9,569 bases of DNA from Methylococcaceae bacterium (GTDB lineage: Bacteria; Pseudomonadota; Gammaproteobacteria; Methylococcales; Methylococcaceae), in the NCBI GenBank assembly GCA_028678445.1, contig JAJRDJ010000260.1, forward strand, positions 1-9,569. Direction: 5' to 3'. Position 1 is the first letter of the stretch; every line of letters begins with the position of its first letter. The notes under the pieces were generated by a model. The model was not told the origin of the DNA. It ran no database searches and saw only the letters and a list, made by a program, of their open reading frames with translations. This document shows positions 1 to 7,739 of this stretch, one piece after another. A program made the translations under genes and the position numbers.

Positions 1-3000
1 CACCCAGCGTCAAGGTTTTACTGCTCAGGGTCAGGTTGCCATTGCCGCTGCCGATGCGCGATGTGATGACGCCCGAGGCATTGTCAATCGTTATGGCATC
101 GGCTTGCAATGAGGCTTCGCGGCCCGCGTTGTTGAAACCCAGCAGTCCGGCCGAACGCAGCGTCAACTGCCTGGCGCTGACGGCTGTGGCGCCGTACAGG
201 CTGATATCACTGCCGCTATTCAGGATCAGTTCGTCCGCCTGCAGCGCGCTCAGGCGGGTTTGATCCAGGATCAGGCCGCTGGCGCTGAAATCCACCTCGC
301 CCAGGCTGATGCGTTTCGCGCCGAGAGACACCGAACCGCCTTCGCTGGTGAGCGTGCCAGACAGCGTGTTATCAGCGGCCGCATCCAGCATGATCGAGCC
401 CGAGGAAGCGATGCTCGAGCCGGCTGCCAGCGTGATATTGCCGCTGCGGCCTTCTGCTTCCGCCCGTTTCAGGTTAGCCTGCGGACCGCTGGATACACGG
501 ACAAAAGCCGAGTCCCGATTCAGAAGGTAGACCGGCTTTTCACCCTGGCTATCCGCTTCGCTGCCCAGCGTTGCAATGCTGGAGCCCTGCGCCAGCGTGA
601 CATCCTTTTTGGCGGCCAGAATGAACTCCTGGCCCTCCAGTTGGGCGCCCTGACCCAGTTCGACCGTATTGGCCTTGACATCAACCGTCACACCGTCTGG
701 CCCGTAGCTACGAATGCCGCCGAGGGAGATGCTGGCGACATTCAGACTGTTGAGCCGTTCCGAGAACAGCCGCACGCTGCCAGTGGCCGCTTGCGCCACT
801 TGCGACTCGGCGACTACGCTGATGGCGTCGGCAGCGATATCGAGACGCCCGCCACGGCCCTTGTCCGCCGGCGTGGCATTGATGAGGCCATCGAGATTCA
901 GGCCGCTGCCGGCGGATAACCGAATGGCACCCGCGTCTTGCGGCAGGTAAGGCACGAGCGCCTCCTGCTCTTTGGCCTTGCCGGTGTAAAAATCATTGGC
1001 CTGATATTTTGCATACTCGGCGCGTTTGCTAAGGGCGCTGCCCTTTTCCACCGACCAACCCGTCCAGCGCGGCTCGCGGATCGTCGTGCCGGCCACCGTC
1101 CGGTACCCGGACACGATCTGGGCGCCATTCGCATCCTTCTGCTTGAAGCCCGGCAGGCGATCCTGCGTACCCGCCTTCGGCGTCACCAGGTAGGCGCCGG
1201 GCAATAGCGCATAGTGCGCCGGCATCAGGACATAATGACCCGCTTCCAGACCGCCGCCACCCGAGAGATACAGACTATCGCCCACCTTAAGCCCGCTGTC
1301 CGGCAATTCCAGGAAATCAATGGGCGCGGCGCTGGACCGGTAACCGGGAATGATCGCGTAGGAGCCCTGGTAGCCGGGGCTGGCGGGATCCAGAACATCG
1401 TAGCTCCCACCCGGGCCCGGCACATGCTCGTAGGCCAGCAGATCGCCGCCACCGGCGGTATCGATGACTGCCCCCGACGCCACATCGATCACCGCGCCTT
1501 CCAGGGAGAGTTTCTTCTCCGGCGGAGCCGTGTAGATCAGGTTTTGCTGCCCCAGGGGATAAATCCAGTCCAGGCCGCCCTGACCCCGACCAAAGGGAAT
1601 CACGCTGCCTTGGGCCGAATTGGAGGTAATGCTGCCTGCCGCCAACTCCAGCGTGTTGCTGGCCTTGAGGTTGATCTCGCCGATGGGCGCCTTGAGCGTC
1701 CCGCCCTGGACGATGTTGGGCGCTTCCAGTGTCAGCCTGCCACCCGCCGACAAGGGGGTTGAACCGGTACCGTTACCCGGCGCCACCGTCAGTGTCCCGG
1801 TGGGGTTACCCTCAACCGCGATACGGAAGTCCGTCAGTGTCGAGGGATATATCTGGTTGGCGCCCAGGGCCAGGTCACCGGCAGTGAGGAATGCGCCGAG
1901 AAAATCGCGCTGCTGCTGATTGGTGCGCACGCCGGTCAGCCGCAGGTCGCCGCTGCTGGTCAGATTGGCCGACCCGAAACCCTGCAGGGCCATGGTGCCG
2001 GTCAAGTCGATCAACCCCGCGGCCACCTGCAAATTGCCCGGTCCGCCACTGGGAGCGTGCTTGCCCGGCCGCGTCTGGGTGGATCCCAGCGCCACGTGCG
2101 GGGCCGTGATCAGGACTTGCGGGGTTTCCGCATCGCCCAGCGGCTTGAAGGCCAGGACCGGCGCATCCAGCGCGATGCTGTGCTGAGCCGATAGCGTCAC
2201 GTCCCCGAGCAGGTCAATCCGGTCGAGCGTCCTGAAGGTCACGGAAGAAAATCCGCCAGAGCTCACCTGTTCGGCCGAAATCACCGCCTGGCCATACTGG
2301 CTGACCGGAACATTCGCGCCCTGATCAGGCGCCTGCTGATCCACGCCGGTATTCTGGGAGATGGCTATCACGCTCGGTACCCGCGGGAATGGCAATCCCG
2401 ATACTTGCTCGGGTTCATTCCGGGTGAAGGGGTTCAGTTCCACCTGCAAATCGCCGCCGGCGGCACCTGGCCCGCCGCCATCGGCCTTCATGAAGCCAAA
2501 CAACTGCATGCCCTCGGCGGCCTGGAGTTCGATATGCCCCGCATCGGAGGCAATCAATTGCCGCTGCGTTATTCGCGACTGATTGGCGGTCGAGGCCGGG
2601 AGATCCAGCAGCCCTGCCGTGCCCGAAACGTTCATCGACGCGCCGAGATCCGTGATGATGAAACCCCGGTCGGCATGCAGACTGATCTTGCCGCCCGCCA
2701 GGATGTCACCCGTCATCCGGCCCAGTGCGTCCTGATAGGTCAGGCTGGTCCCGCTGACATCGAGGTTGCTGCCCGAACCCAGCCAGATGCCCTGGTTGGG
2801 CAAGAAGCCGGGATCGGTCTGGGCCGGGGTGGCGATGTTCATGTCCACCTCGCCGCCCTGGGCGGTCAGGGTGCCATTGACGACAATGCTGCCATCCGAT
2901 TTGAGGTTGATCTTGCCCCGCGCGTCGGTGGTGATCGCCGCGCCCTCACCGATCCGGATGGCGGCGTCCTTGCCGCCGAAGCCGACCTTTTGCGCCAATT

Positions 3001-5896
3001 GCAGGGTGAGTTCACCGCCGGGACGGGACTGCTCCGGCAGCAGGGAGACCTGGCTGAACTCGCGGAGATCGGCGCCGGTGGCCTTGCCGACGGCGTCCGG
3101 CCCCAGAATGCGGTTGTCGACGCGCACCTTGATGTCGGCAGAATCGCTGACTTGTACCCCGCTCTTGTTGGAGCCGAGGGTATAGTGGGCAAAGCCACCC
3201 TGGGTGAAGAACTGATCGTCCAGGAACAGGGGCACCGGGGCACCCTCGGCGGGCGGGGTGTCATTGAAGCCCAGTTGCACCTGATCCGAGATCATCGACA
3301 GCGATCCGCCACGCCCTCCGACCACGGCATGGCCCAGCAGGGTGCCCTGCATCGATAGATCGGAGCCGCCGATGGCGGCGGCTTCCAGGGAGATGCTGCC
3401 GGCATCGCCGGCCTTGATCTTCCGGTCCAGCTGACGATGCGCGCCGCCGCTGACATCGATGCGGCTGCCCGCCTCAACGTTCACATCACCCTCGGCCTTG
3501 ACCGCAACGGTACCGCCATCAATGCGGAGCGGGTGGCCATCAAACCGGGTGACGCCCGTCGACACCGCCGGACGGTCGTTGTTCCAGCCGCCCCGCGTGT
3601 CGATGACACTGCCGGATTCGAGGGTAATGGCACCCGTGGAACCGCTGCCCCCGATCACCTGGGTCTCAAGGTCGACCTTGCCCGCCAAGGACTTGATATT
3701 CCCGGCTATTGCGACATCACCGCCCCTCAGGGTCAGGGCACCGGCCTCCACCAGTTCAACGGTGTGTCCCGCGTCAACGCTGATTTTGCCATGCGTGTTG
3801 ACGCTGATCGATTGCAGACCGGTCTTGCGCAGCCGTGTACCGTCCACCGTCAGGGCCAGCGGCTGATTGGGGTTGTCGGGATGGGTGGCGATGCCTTTGT
3901 CGGGGTCGGCCGCTGCGTCCGTAGCCTTGCCAAAACGCACATCCTGATTATTGCCCGGCGTGCGCGCCAGGTCGATGGAAAGCTGCCCGCCCGCCGCCTG
4001 CAGTTCCGGCAAGCGCTGCCGCGAGCCGTTGATGGCGGCAGCCTGCATTTCGGCATCCAGCGCCAGCGCCGCGGCACGGATGTCCAGGGTCCCGGCGGAC
4101 TTGCCTTCCACGTACCCGGACTCGTACTTGCCCCCTTGGGCAGGTCCGATGATCTTACTGCTGACGGATAGGTTTGAGCCGGTGTAGATGCGGGTAAACG
4201 GCTCCATCAAACCGACCCAACGCACATTCGGATCGGCTTGGCCGATATCGACCGCCGAGCGGCCATCCGGTCCGATCAGGATGCTGGTGTTCACATAACC
4301 CGAGCGATAGCGGACGCTGCCGCCGCTGAGATCGATCCGCGCCCCTTCGGCCAGTATCGCGTCTCCTTCGGAAGCAATCGCCAGGGACCCGCCGCTGGTG
4401 CTGCGTTCAGCCACGCTCCGCGCAATGCGATCGAGCGCGCCGGTAATGTCGGCGATCGGCGTGCCCTTGCGGATGTCCACCTTGACCTTCTTGGCGTACA
4501 GAGGACCATTCTTCTGCACCGGCGCATCGCGCAATTCATTGCTGCGCAGCTCGACCTCGACCACATTCCGCTCCATGGCCAGACTGACATTCTTGATGCC
4601 GGAGACATCGATCCTGGCGCCCTTGGCAATCACCACCTTGCTGTCGTTCTTGATGTTGGGCAAGGTCGGATTGCTCGGGTTTTCCGTGGCGGTGATCGAG
4701 ACCTTGCCCGAATGCGAACGCAAGGTGGCGTTGTTTTCGATCCGCACCTGCTTGCCCATGATCTCGACACGGGACGCTTCCTGGGTCTGCCCATCGACGG
4801 CCGTTGCCTTGTCCTTCAGATCTGGCGTCGCCTCCGTGACGCTGCCCGTAGCCAAAGTCACCTTGGCCTGGGTGCCCAACCCATCGTCCTGAGCGCTGCG
4901 GCGGGTCGTCGAACTGGCCTGCAGCAGCCATTTGTCCCCATCGCGCCGGGCCACGGCGCCCTCCCGGGCCAGCAGGCGGACCGAGCCATTGGCCTGGACC
5001 GCCGTCGAGGCCGACACCTGGCCTTCCTGATTGACGGCAAACCCGGCGAGGGTCACGTTGCCCCGCGCGGCGACCATCTTGCCGACATTGGTCACGTCGC
5101 CGCCGGTCGCCACCTCAACCACCAGCCCGCGCAGCGAGGAATCGCCGCTGGTTTCCTGCAGATAGACCTTATCGGTGGCGGCCACCATCAGTATCTGGCC
5201 ATCTGGAGTGGAAATTTCGCCCCGGTTCATGATGGAGGGAGCCGCGGCGATGAGGCGGCCCGCTTTATCGGTGCTGACTTTCGCTCCCTTCTCGAACTCG
5301 ATGCCGATCTTGATTTTGTTGCCCTCGGCATCGGTCCGGAAGACCTGGCCCGTGCCGGTGAGCGCGGCGCGGCCATCCTGATTGAAAACCTTGGTAATAC
5401 CGCGTTCGAAGGTATCGTCCGTGATGTTGAGGTTGGTCGCGACCAGGGTATTGACGTTGACCGTGGAATCCTTGCCGAACACGAAACCATTGGGGTTAAG
5501 GAGATACACCTGGCCATTGGCGGTTAGGTTCCCCAGTATTTGGCTGGGGTCGGACTGGCCGATACGGTTCAACGCCACGGAAACCGCCGAAGGCTGCTTG
5601 AACTGGACCGTGTTCTCCCTGCCAATATTGAACTTCTCCCAGTTCAGAACGGTCCGGTCGGTGTACTGGTTGATGACCATCTTGTTGCCGTTCACCACCT
5701 GGTCGGCACGCCCCATGCTTACCAAAGCCGCCTTGGGAATCGGCAGTTCGCCAGCCATGGCGTGGGACATCCCCAGCGACAGGCCGGCGGCCAGCACCCG
5801 TTGAATCGACGCCGTCAGGGTCTTTTTCCGGACTGCCAGAGGTGCGGGGCCGTCAGACTTTGCCGCCTTGTCGCAAGCAGAGTTTCTAGAAATCAT
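1..5896 (-). CDS. TpsA exoprotein, filamentous haemagglutinin type (3' end beyond the window)
   Basis: This is a large secreted surface protein, the passenger of a two-partner secretion system and most likely an adhesin. The frame starts at ATG 5896-5894 and stays open to base 1, giving 1965 visible codons with no stop. The start is supported by AGGGTGG at 5906-5900. Residues 1-48 form a long signal peptide: a polar n-region, RKK at 23-25, a hydrophobic core, and AMA before a likely cut at 48/49. Residues 49 to about 300 match the TPS/haemagglutination-activity domain, with QILGNLTANGQVYLLNPNG at about 119-137; NPNG is the family motif. The rest is Gly/Ser/Thr/Val-rich beta-helix with recurring short units such as RIDVSGG, RIDLSGG and NLDVSGT. 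A Pro/Tyr-rich segment lies at about 890-1500. I see no cysteine except Cys8 in the signal peptide. It overlaps tpsB by 11 bases. The family and the secretion route are well supported; the ligand is unknown. The missing C-terminus could carry further domains. Confidence 0.93.
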   Translation of the reverse strand, partial: MISRNSACDKAAKSDGPAPLAVRKKTLTASIQRVLAAGLSLGMSHAMAGELPIPKAALVSMGRADQVVNGNKMVINQYTDRTVLNWEKFNIGRENTVQFKQPSAVSVALNRIGQSDPSQILGNLTANGQVYLLNPNGFVFGKDSTVNVNTLVATNLNITDDTFERGITKVFNQDGRAALTGTGQVFRTDAEGNKIKIGIEFEKGAKVSTDKAGRLIAAAPSIMNRGEISTPDGQILMVAATDKVYLQETSGDSSLRGLVVEVATGGDVTNVGKMVAARGNVTLAGFAVNQEGQVSASTAVQANGSVRLLAREGAVARRDGDKWLLQASSTTRRSAQDDGLGTQAKVTLATGSVTEATPDLKDKATAVDGQTQEASRVEIMGKQVRIENNATLRSHSGKVSITATENPSNPTLPNIKNDSKVVIAKGARIDVSGIKNVSLAMERNVVEVELRSNELRDAPVQKNGPLYAKKVKVDIRKGTPIADITGALDRIARSVAERSTSGGSLAIASEGDAILAEGARIDLSGGSVRYRSGYVNTSILIGPDGRSAVDIGQADPNVRWVGLMEPFTRIYTGSNLSVSSKIIGPAQGGKYESGYVEGKSAGTLDIRAAALALDAEMQAAAINGSRQRLPELQAAGGQLSIDLARTPGNNQDVRFGKATDAAADPDKGIATHPDNPNQPLALTVDGTRLRKTGLQSISVNTHGKISVDAGHTVELVEAGALTLRGGDVAIAGNIKSLAGKVDLETQVIGGSGSTGAITLESGSVIDTRGGWNNDRPAVSTGVTRFDGHPLRIDGGTVAVKAEGDVNVEAGSRIDVSGGAHRQLDRKIKAGDAGSISLEAAAIGGSDLSMQGTLLGHAVVGGRGGSLSMISDQVQLGFNDTPPAEGAPVPLFLDDQFFTQGGFAHYTLGSNKSGVQVSDSADIKVRVDNRILGPDAVGKATGADLREFSQVSLLPEQSRPGGELTLQLAQKVGFGGKDAAIRIGEGAAITTDARGKINLKSDGSIVVNGTLTAQGGEVDMNIATPAQTDPGFLPNQGIWLGSGSNLDVSGTSLTYQDALGRMTGDILAGGKISLHADRGFIITDLGASMNVSGTAGLLDLPASTANQSRITQRQLIASDAGHIELQAAEGMQLFGFMKADGGGPGAAGGDLQVELNPFTRNEPEQVSGLPFPRVPSVIAISQNTGVDQQAPDQGANVPVSQYGQAVISAEQVSSGGFSSVTFRTLDRIDLLGDVTLSAQHSIALDAPVLAFKPLGDAETPQVLITAPHVALGSTQTRPGKHAPSGGPGNLQVAAGLIDLTGTMALQGFGSANLTSSGDLRLTGVRTNQQQRDFLGAFLTAGDLALGANQIYPSTLTDFRIAVEGNPTGTLTVAPGNGTGSTPLSAGGRLTLEAPNIVQGGTLKAPIGEINLKASNTLELAAGSITSNSAQGSVIPFGRGQGGLDWIYPLGQQNLIYTAPPEKKLSLEGAVIDVASGAVIDTAGGGDLLAYEHVPGPGGSYDVLDPASPGYQGSYAIIPGYRSSAAPIDFLELPDSGLKVGDSLYLSGGGGLEAGHYVLMPAHYALLPGAYLVTPKAGTQDRLPGFKQKDANGAQIVSGYRTVAGTTIREPRWTGWSVEKGSALSKRAEYAKYQANDFYTGKAKEQEALVPYLPQDAGAIRLSAGSGLNLDGLINATPADKGRGGRLDIAADAISVVAESQVAQAATGSVRLFSERLNSLNVASISLGGIRSYGPDGVTVDVKANTVELGQGAQLEGQEFILAAKKDVTLAQGSSIATLGSEADSQGEKPVYLLNRDSAFVRVSSGPQANLKRAEAEGRSGNITLAAGSSIASSGSIMLDAAADNTLSGTLTSEGGSVSLGAKRISLGEVDFSASGLILDQTRLSALQADELILNSGSDISLYGATAVSARQLTLRSAGLLGFNNAGREASLQADAITIDNASGVITSRIGSGNGNLTLSSKTLTLG

Positions 5897-7559
5897 AAGC
5901 CACCCTGAAATCGATGCGTTGCTGCCCGGCTCGAACAAACTCCGTGGCGATGAAGGGATACTCCCAGTAGAACTCGCCGTTGAAGTTTCTGAAGGCGCGC
6001 ATGCGGAAGCCGGCACCCGTGCTCCAGAGGTCAAATTTGTTGGGCGTACCGGGTGAGACCGGACCATTCAGCCAGAGCTCGGACGCATCCATGAATGCCA
6101 GAAACCGCAGGTCATTGAGCTGCTCCAGACCATCCATGTCGAGGGCGCCGAGATCGGGGGACCAGAATTCCATGGAGCCAATCACCCCGTTGTCGCCCAG
6201 GCGCTCGACCTCGTGATACCCGCGGACGGTCAGCATGCCGCCGGAGCCCATCTGTTCGTTGTTGATCAACGGGCTGTTGGCGATCTGGCCGCTGGCCCGG
6301 AATTGCACAGCCATATCTTCCGGCAAAGGCTCCCGATGCGTCACCTCCCCGGCCAAATAGAGGTAATTCGGCGTGGCCCCCGGACGGCGCTTTTCGAATT
6401 GCTCATAGTTGCTGCCCATACCGGCAAAGTTGAAATTCAGTTCGGTGTTTAGCTGGGTCAGCCGGCCCGTCTTGCCCAGCAGTGTGCCGCTGTAGTTGAC
6501 CTGGAAGGGCGAATAGGTCACCGGGCTGTTGTCGATGGGCGCGCCAGGATCGGAGAGCGGCTTGAGGCTTTGGCCAAAGTCCTTGTAGTCCCAGCCAAAA
6601 CCTACCGACTGGAGGTATTCCGGAAAACTGGGCAAGGGCTTGACCAGTCGCGCGCCAAAGATGTTGCCGTTACCCACGACGTTGAGCGCGCCCGCGGTTG
6701 TCACATCGCTTTGCGAGTCCAGGCCGATGCCGTAGAGCGCCAGCCGGGAGTCGATGGCTTCGATCGGCAACACGTAGGTACCCGACCAGACCTGCACTTC
6801 GCTGGGATTCTCGGGCGACACCTGATATTGCAGCGAGGCGCTGTGATTGAGCTGCCAGAGGTTGTCATACCGCAGCAGGACCGGCAGGCGGAGACGCGTA
6901 GTGTTGATGCTGTTCCGGGCGTTCAGCTCCACCATGGCATGGAGAGGTAGTTCGTCCTTGACCTGCAGCTCCACCTCCATCGTCCCGGGTGTCTGGCCAG
7001 CGCGCATGACCGGCGTGACCTGACGATCCGGGTTCTCGGCTGCCAGCTTGCTCAGCTCCACTTGCGCTTTCGGCATGTTGAGTGGCTGACCCTCGGCCAG
7101 CGACGGTACTTTTTCCTTGATGCGGTTCGGCGAAAAGTAGGTGGAACCCGTTACCTTGAGCTGGTCCACGGTGCCTTCCGTGACGCGCAGGACCACCACG
7201 CCCTCGTTGACGTCCTGCTCGGGGATGCTGACCAACGCGGCGGCATAGCCGGCTTCATGGTAGGCCTTTTCCAGTGCCAGCCGGGCCTGTTCGACGTCGG
7301 CCAGACTCTTGCTTTCGCCCAGATAGCCATACACCGTCCGCTCGATGATAGGGTTATCCAGGGTAGTGTTGCCGTCGATCTGGTACTCCCAGACGTCGAA
7401 GCGAGGGGTTGCTTCCGCCTCTTCGGCCACTGCGCTGGAGACTACACAGCAGGCACCCAAGAGGCCAAGGACGGACAGCGGCCACCAACGGAAAAAGCGC
7501 CCCAAAGGCGCATGTAACGAACGGTGTCGCAGGGATTGAAACTTCAACTGATCAACCAT
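5886..7559 (-). CDS. TpsB outer-membrane transporter (ShlB/FhaC/HecB family)
   Basis: This is the Omp85-superfamily pore that carries the adjacent TpsA across the outer membrane. With the start chosen at ATG 7559 it has 557 residues, a normal length for FhaC-type proteins. Residues 1-45 are a signal peptide with basic RHR and RFFR, then a hydrophobic stretch ending in SSAVA before EE. The POTRA_2 type domain begins at about 54 (FDVWEYQIDGNTTL), and a second POTRA unit follows from about 130 to 203. The barrel covers about 205-557. It has VRGY at 445-448, the conserved tip motif of loop L6, and FMDAS at 489-493, which corresponds to the family FxDxG motif with Ser in place of the last Gly. The protein ends RVAYDF with a terminal Phe, as expected for BAM-inserted barrels. 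An in-frame ATG at 7670 would add 37 residues, but it lies in the terminator loop, so I reject it. The ribosome binding site before 7559 is weak. The gene precedes and overlaps tpsA, so the two form an operon. Confidence 0.93.
   Translation of the reverse strand: MVDQLKFQSLRHRSLHAPLGRFFRWWPLSVLGLLGACCVVSSAVAEEAEATPRFDVWEYQIDGNTTLDNPIIERTVYGYLGESKSLADVEQARLALEKAYHEAGYAAALVSIPEQDVNEGVVVLRVTEGTVDQLKVTGSTYFSPNRIKEKVPSLAEGQPLNMPKAQVELSKLAAENPDRQVTPVMRAGQTPGTMEVELQVKDELPLHAMVELNARNSINTTRLRLPVLLRYDNLWQLNHSASLQYQVSPENPSEVQVWSGTYVLPIEAIDSRLALYGIGLDSQSDVTTAGALNVVGNGNIFGARLVKPLPSFPEYLQSVGFGWDYKDFGQSLKPLSDPGAPIDNSPVTYSPFQVNYSGTLLGKTGRLTQLNTELNFNFAGMGSNYEQFEKRRPGATPNYLYLAGEVTHREPLPEDMAVQFRASGQIANSPLINNEQMGSGGMLTVRGYHEVERLGDNGVIGSMEFWSPDLGALDMDGLEQLNDLRFLAFMDASELWLNGPVSPGTPNKFDLWSTGAGFRMRAFRNFNGEFYWEYPFIATEFVRAGQQRIDFRVAYDF
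5900..5906 (-). promoter_or_regulatory. Ribosome binding site of tpsA inside the end of tpsB
   Basis: AGGGTGG on the minus strand ends 3 bases before ATG 5896, and its AGG core is 7 bases away. It lies inside the last codons of tpsB, just upstream of the TAG at 5888-5886. This arrangement suits translational coupling of TpsA to TpsB. Confidence 0.65.
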
Positions 7560-7581
7560 TTGCTTGAGGTCTGCCCAACAA

Positions 7582-7597
7582 ACCCATACGTGCGGGT
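7582..7597. promoter_or_regulatory. Imperfect 16-bp dyad in the tpsB leader, possible operator
   Basis: ACCCATACGTGCGGGT is symmetric at 12 of 16 positions around 7589/7590. It lies 23-38 bases upstream of the chosen tpsB start, within the 93-base stretch between the terminator and that start. In that stretch (7560-7652) I find no convincing -35/-10 pair. The symmetry could be chance; no regulator is identified. Confidence 0.2.
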
Positions 7598-7652
7598 CAG
7601 CAGGATTGTCCTTCTGGCCGGCACCTATGGACTCGCCGATGTCGTCCGTCGG

Positions 7653-7681
7653 AAAAAAAGCCGGTGACATAAGCCACCGGC
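7653..7681 (-). terminator. Rho-independent terminator after the PstS-like gene
   Basis: On the minus strand a perfect 7-bp stem GCCGGTG/CACCGGC (arms 7681-7675 and 7666-7660) with an 8-base loop is followed directly by seven T (7659-7653). It lies 58 bases after the stop of the PstS-like gene, so that gene should end here and the TPS operon should have its own promoter. The plus strand has only a broken T tract after the stem, so any reverse activity should be weak. Confidence 0.88.
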
Positions 7682-7739
7682 CGATTTCTTCCCCCCACTT
7701 GCTTAGCGGGTCATGGACACCACGAGAGACTCCTTAACC

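Noticed and set aside
260..5527. Several long plus-strand open frames opposite tpsA (for example 4238-5527, 2405-3358, 3437-4171 and 260-919)
   Set aside because: All share the frame whose codons are exact complements of the tpsA codons. They are open because tpsA rarely uses TTA, CTA and TCA codons. Their translations show no recognisable domain and the tpsA frame is clearly the coding one.
7532..7542. GGGATTGAAAC, identical to the end of many CRISPR repeats
   Set aside because: It occurs once, inside the tpsB signal-peptide coding region, with no second copy and no spacer spacing.
7560..7652. A riboswitch, such as a cyclic-di-GMP type, in the tpsB leader
   Set aside because: I looked for the conserved core of the GEMM class and did not find it; only 93 bases are available and no multi-stem fold is evident.
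7668..7670. ATG as an N-terminally extended start of tpsB
   Set aside because: It lies in the loop of the terminator at 7653-7681, and the extension shows no signal-peptide or domain character.
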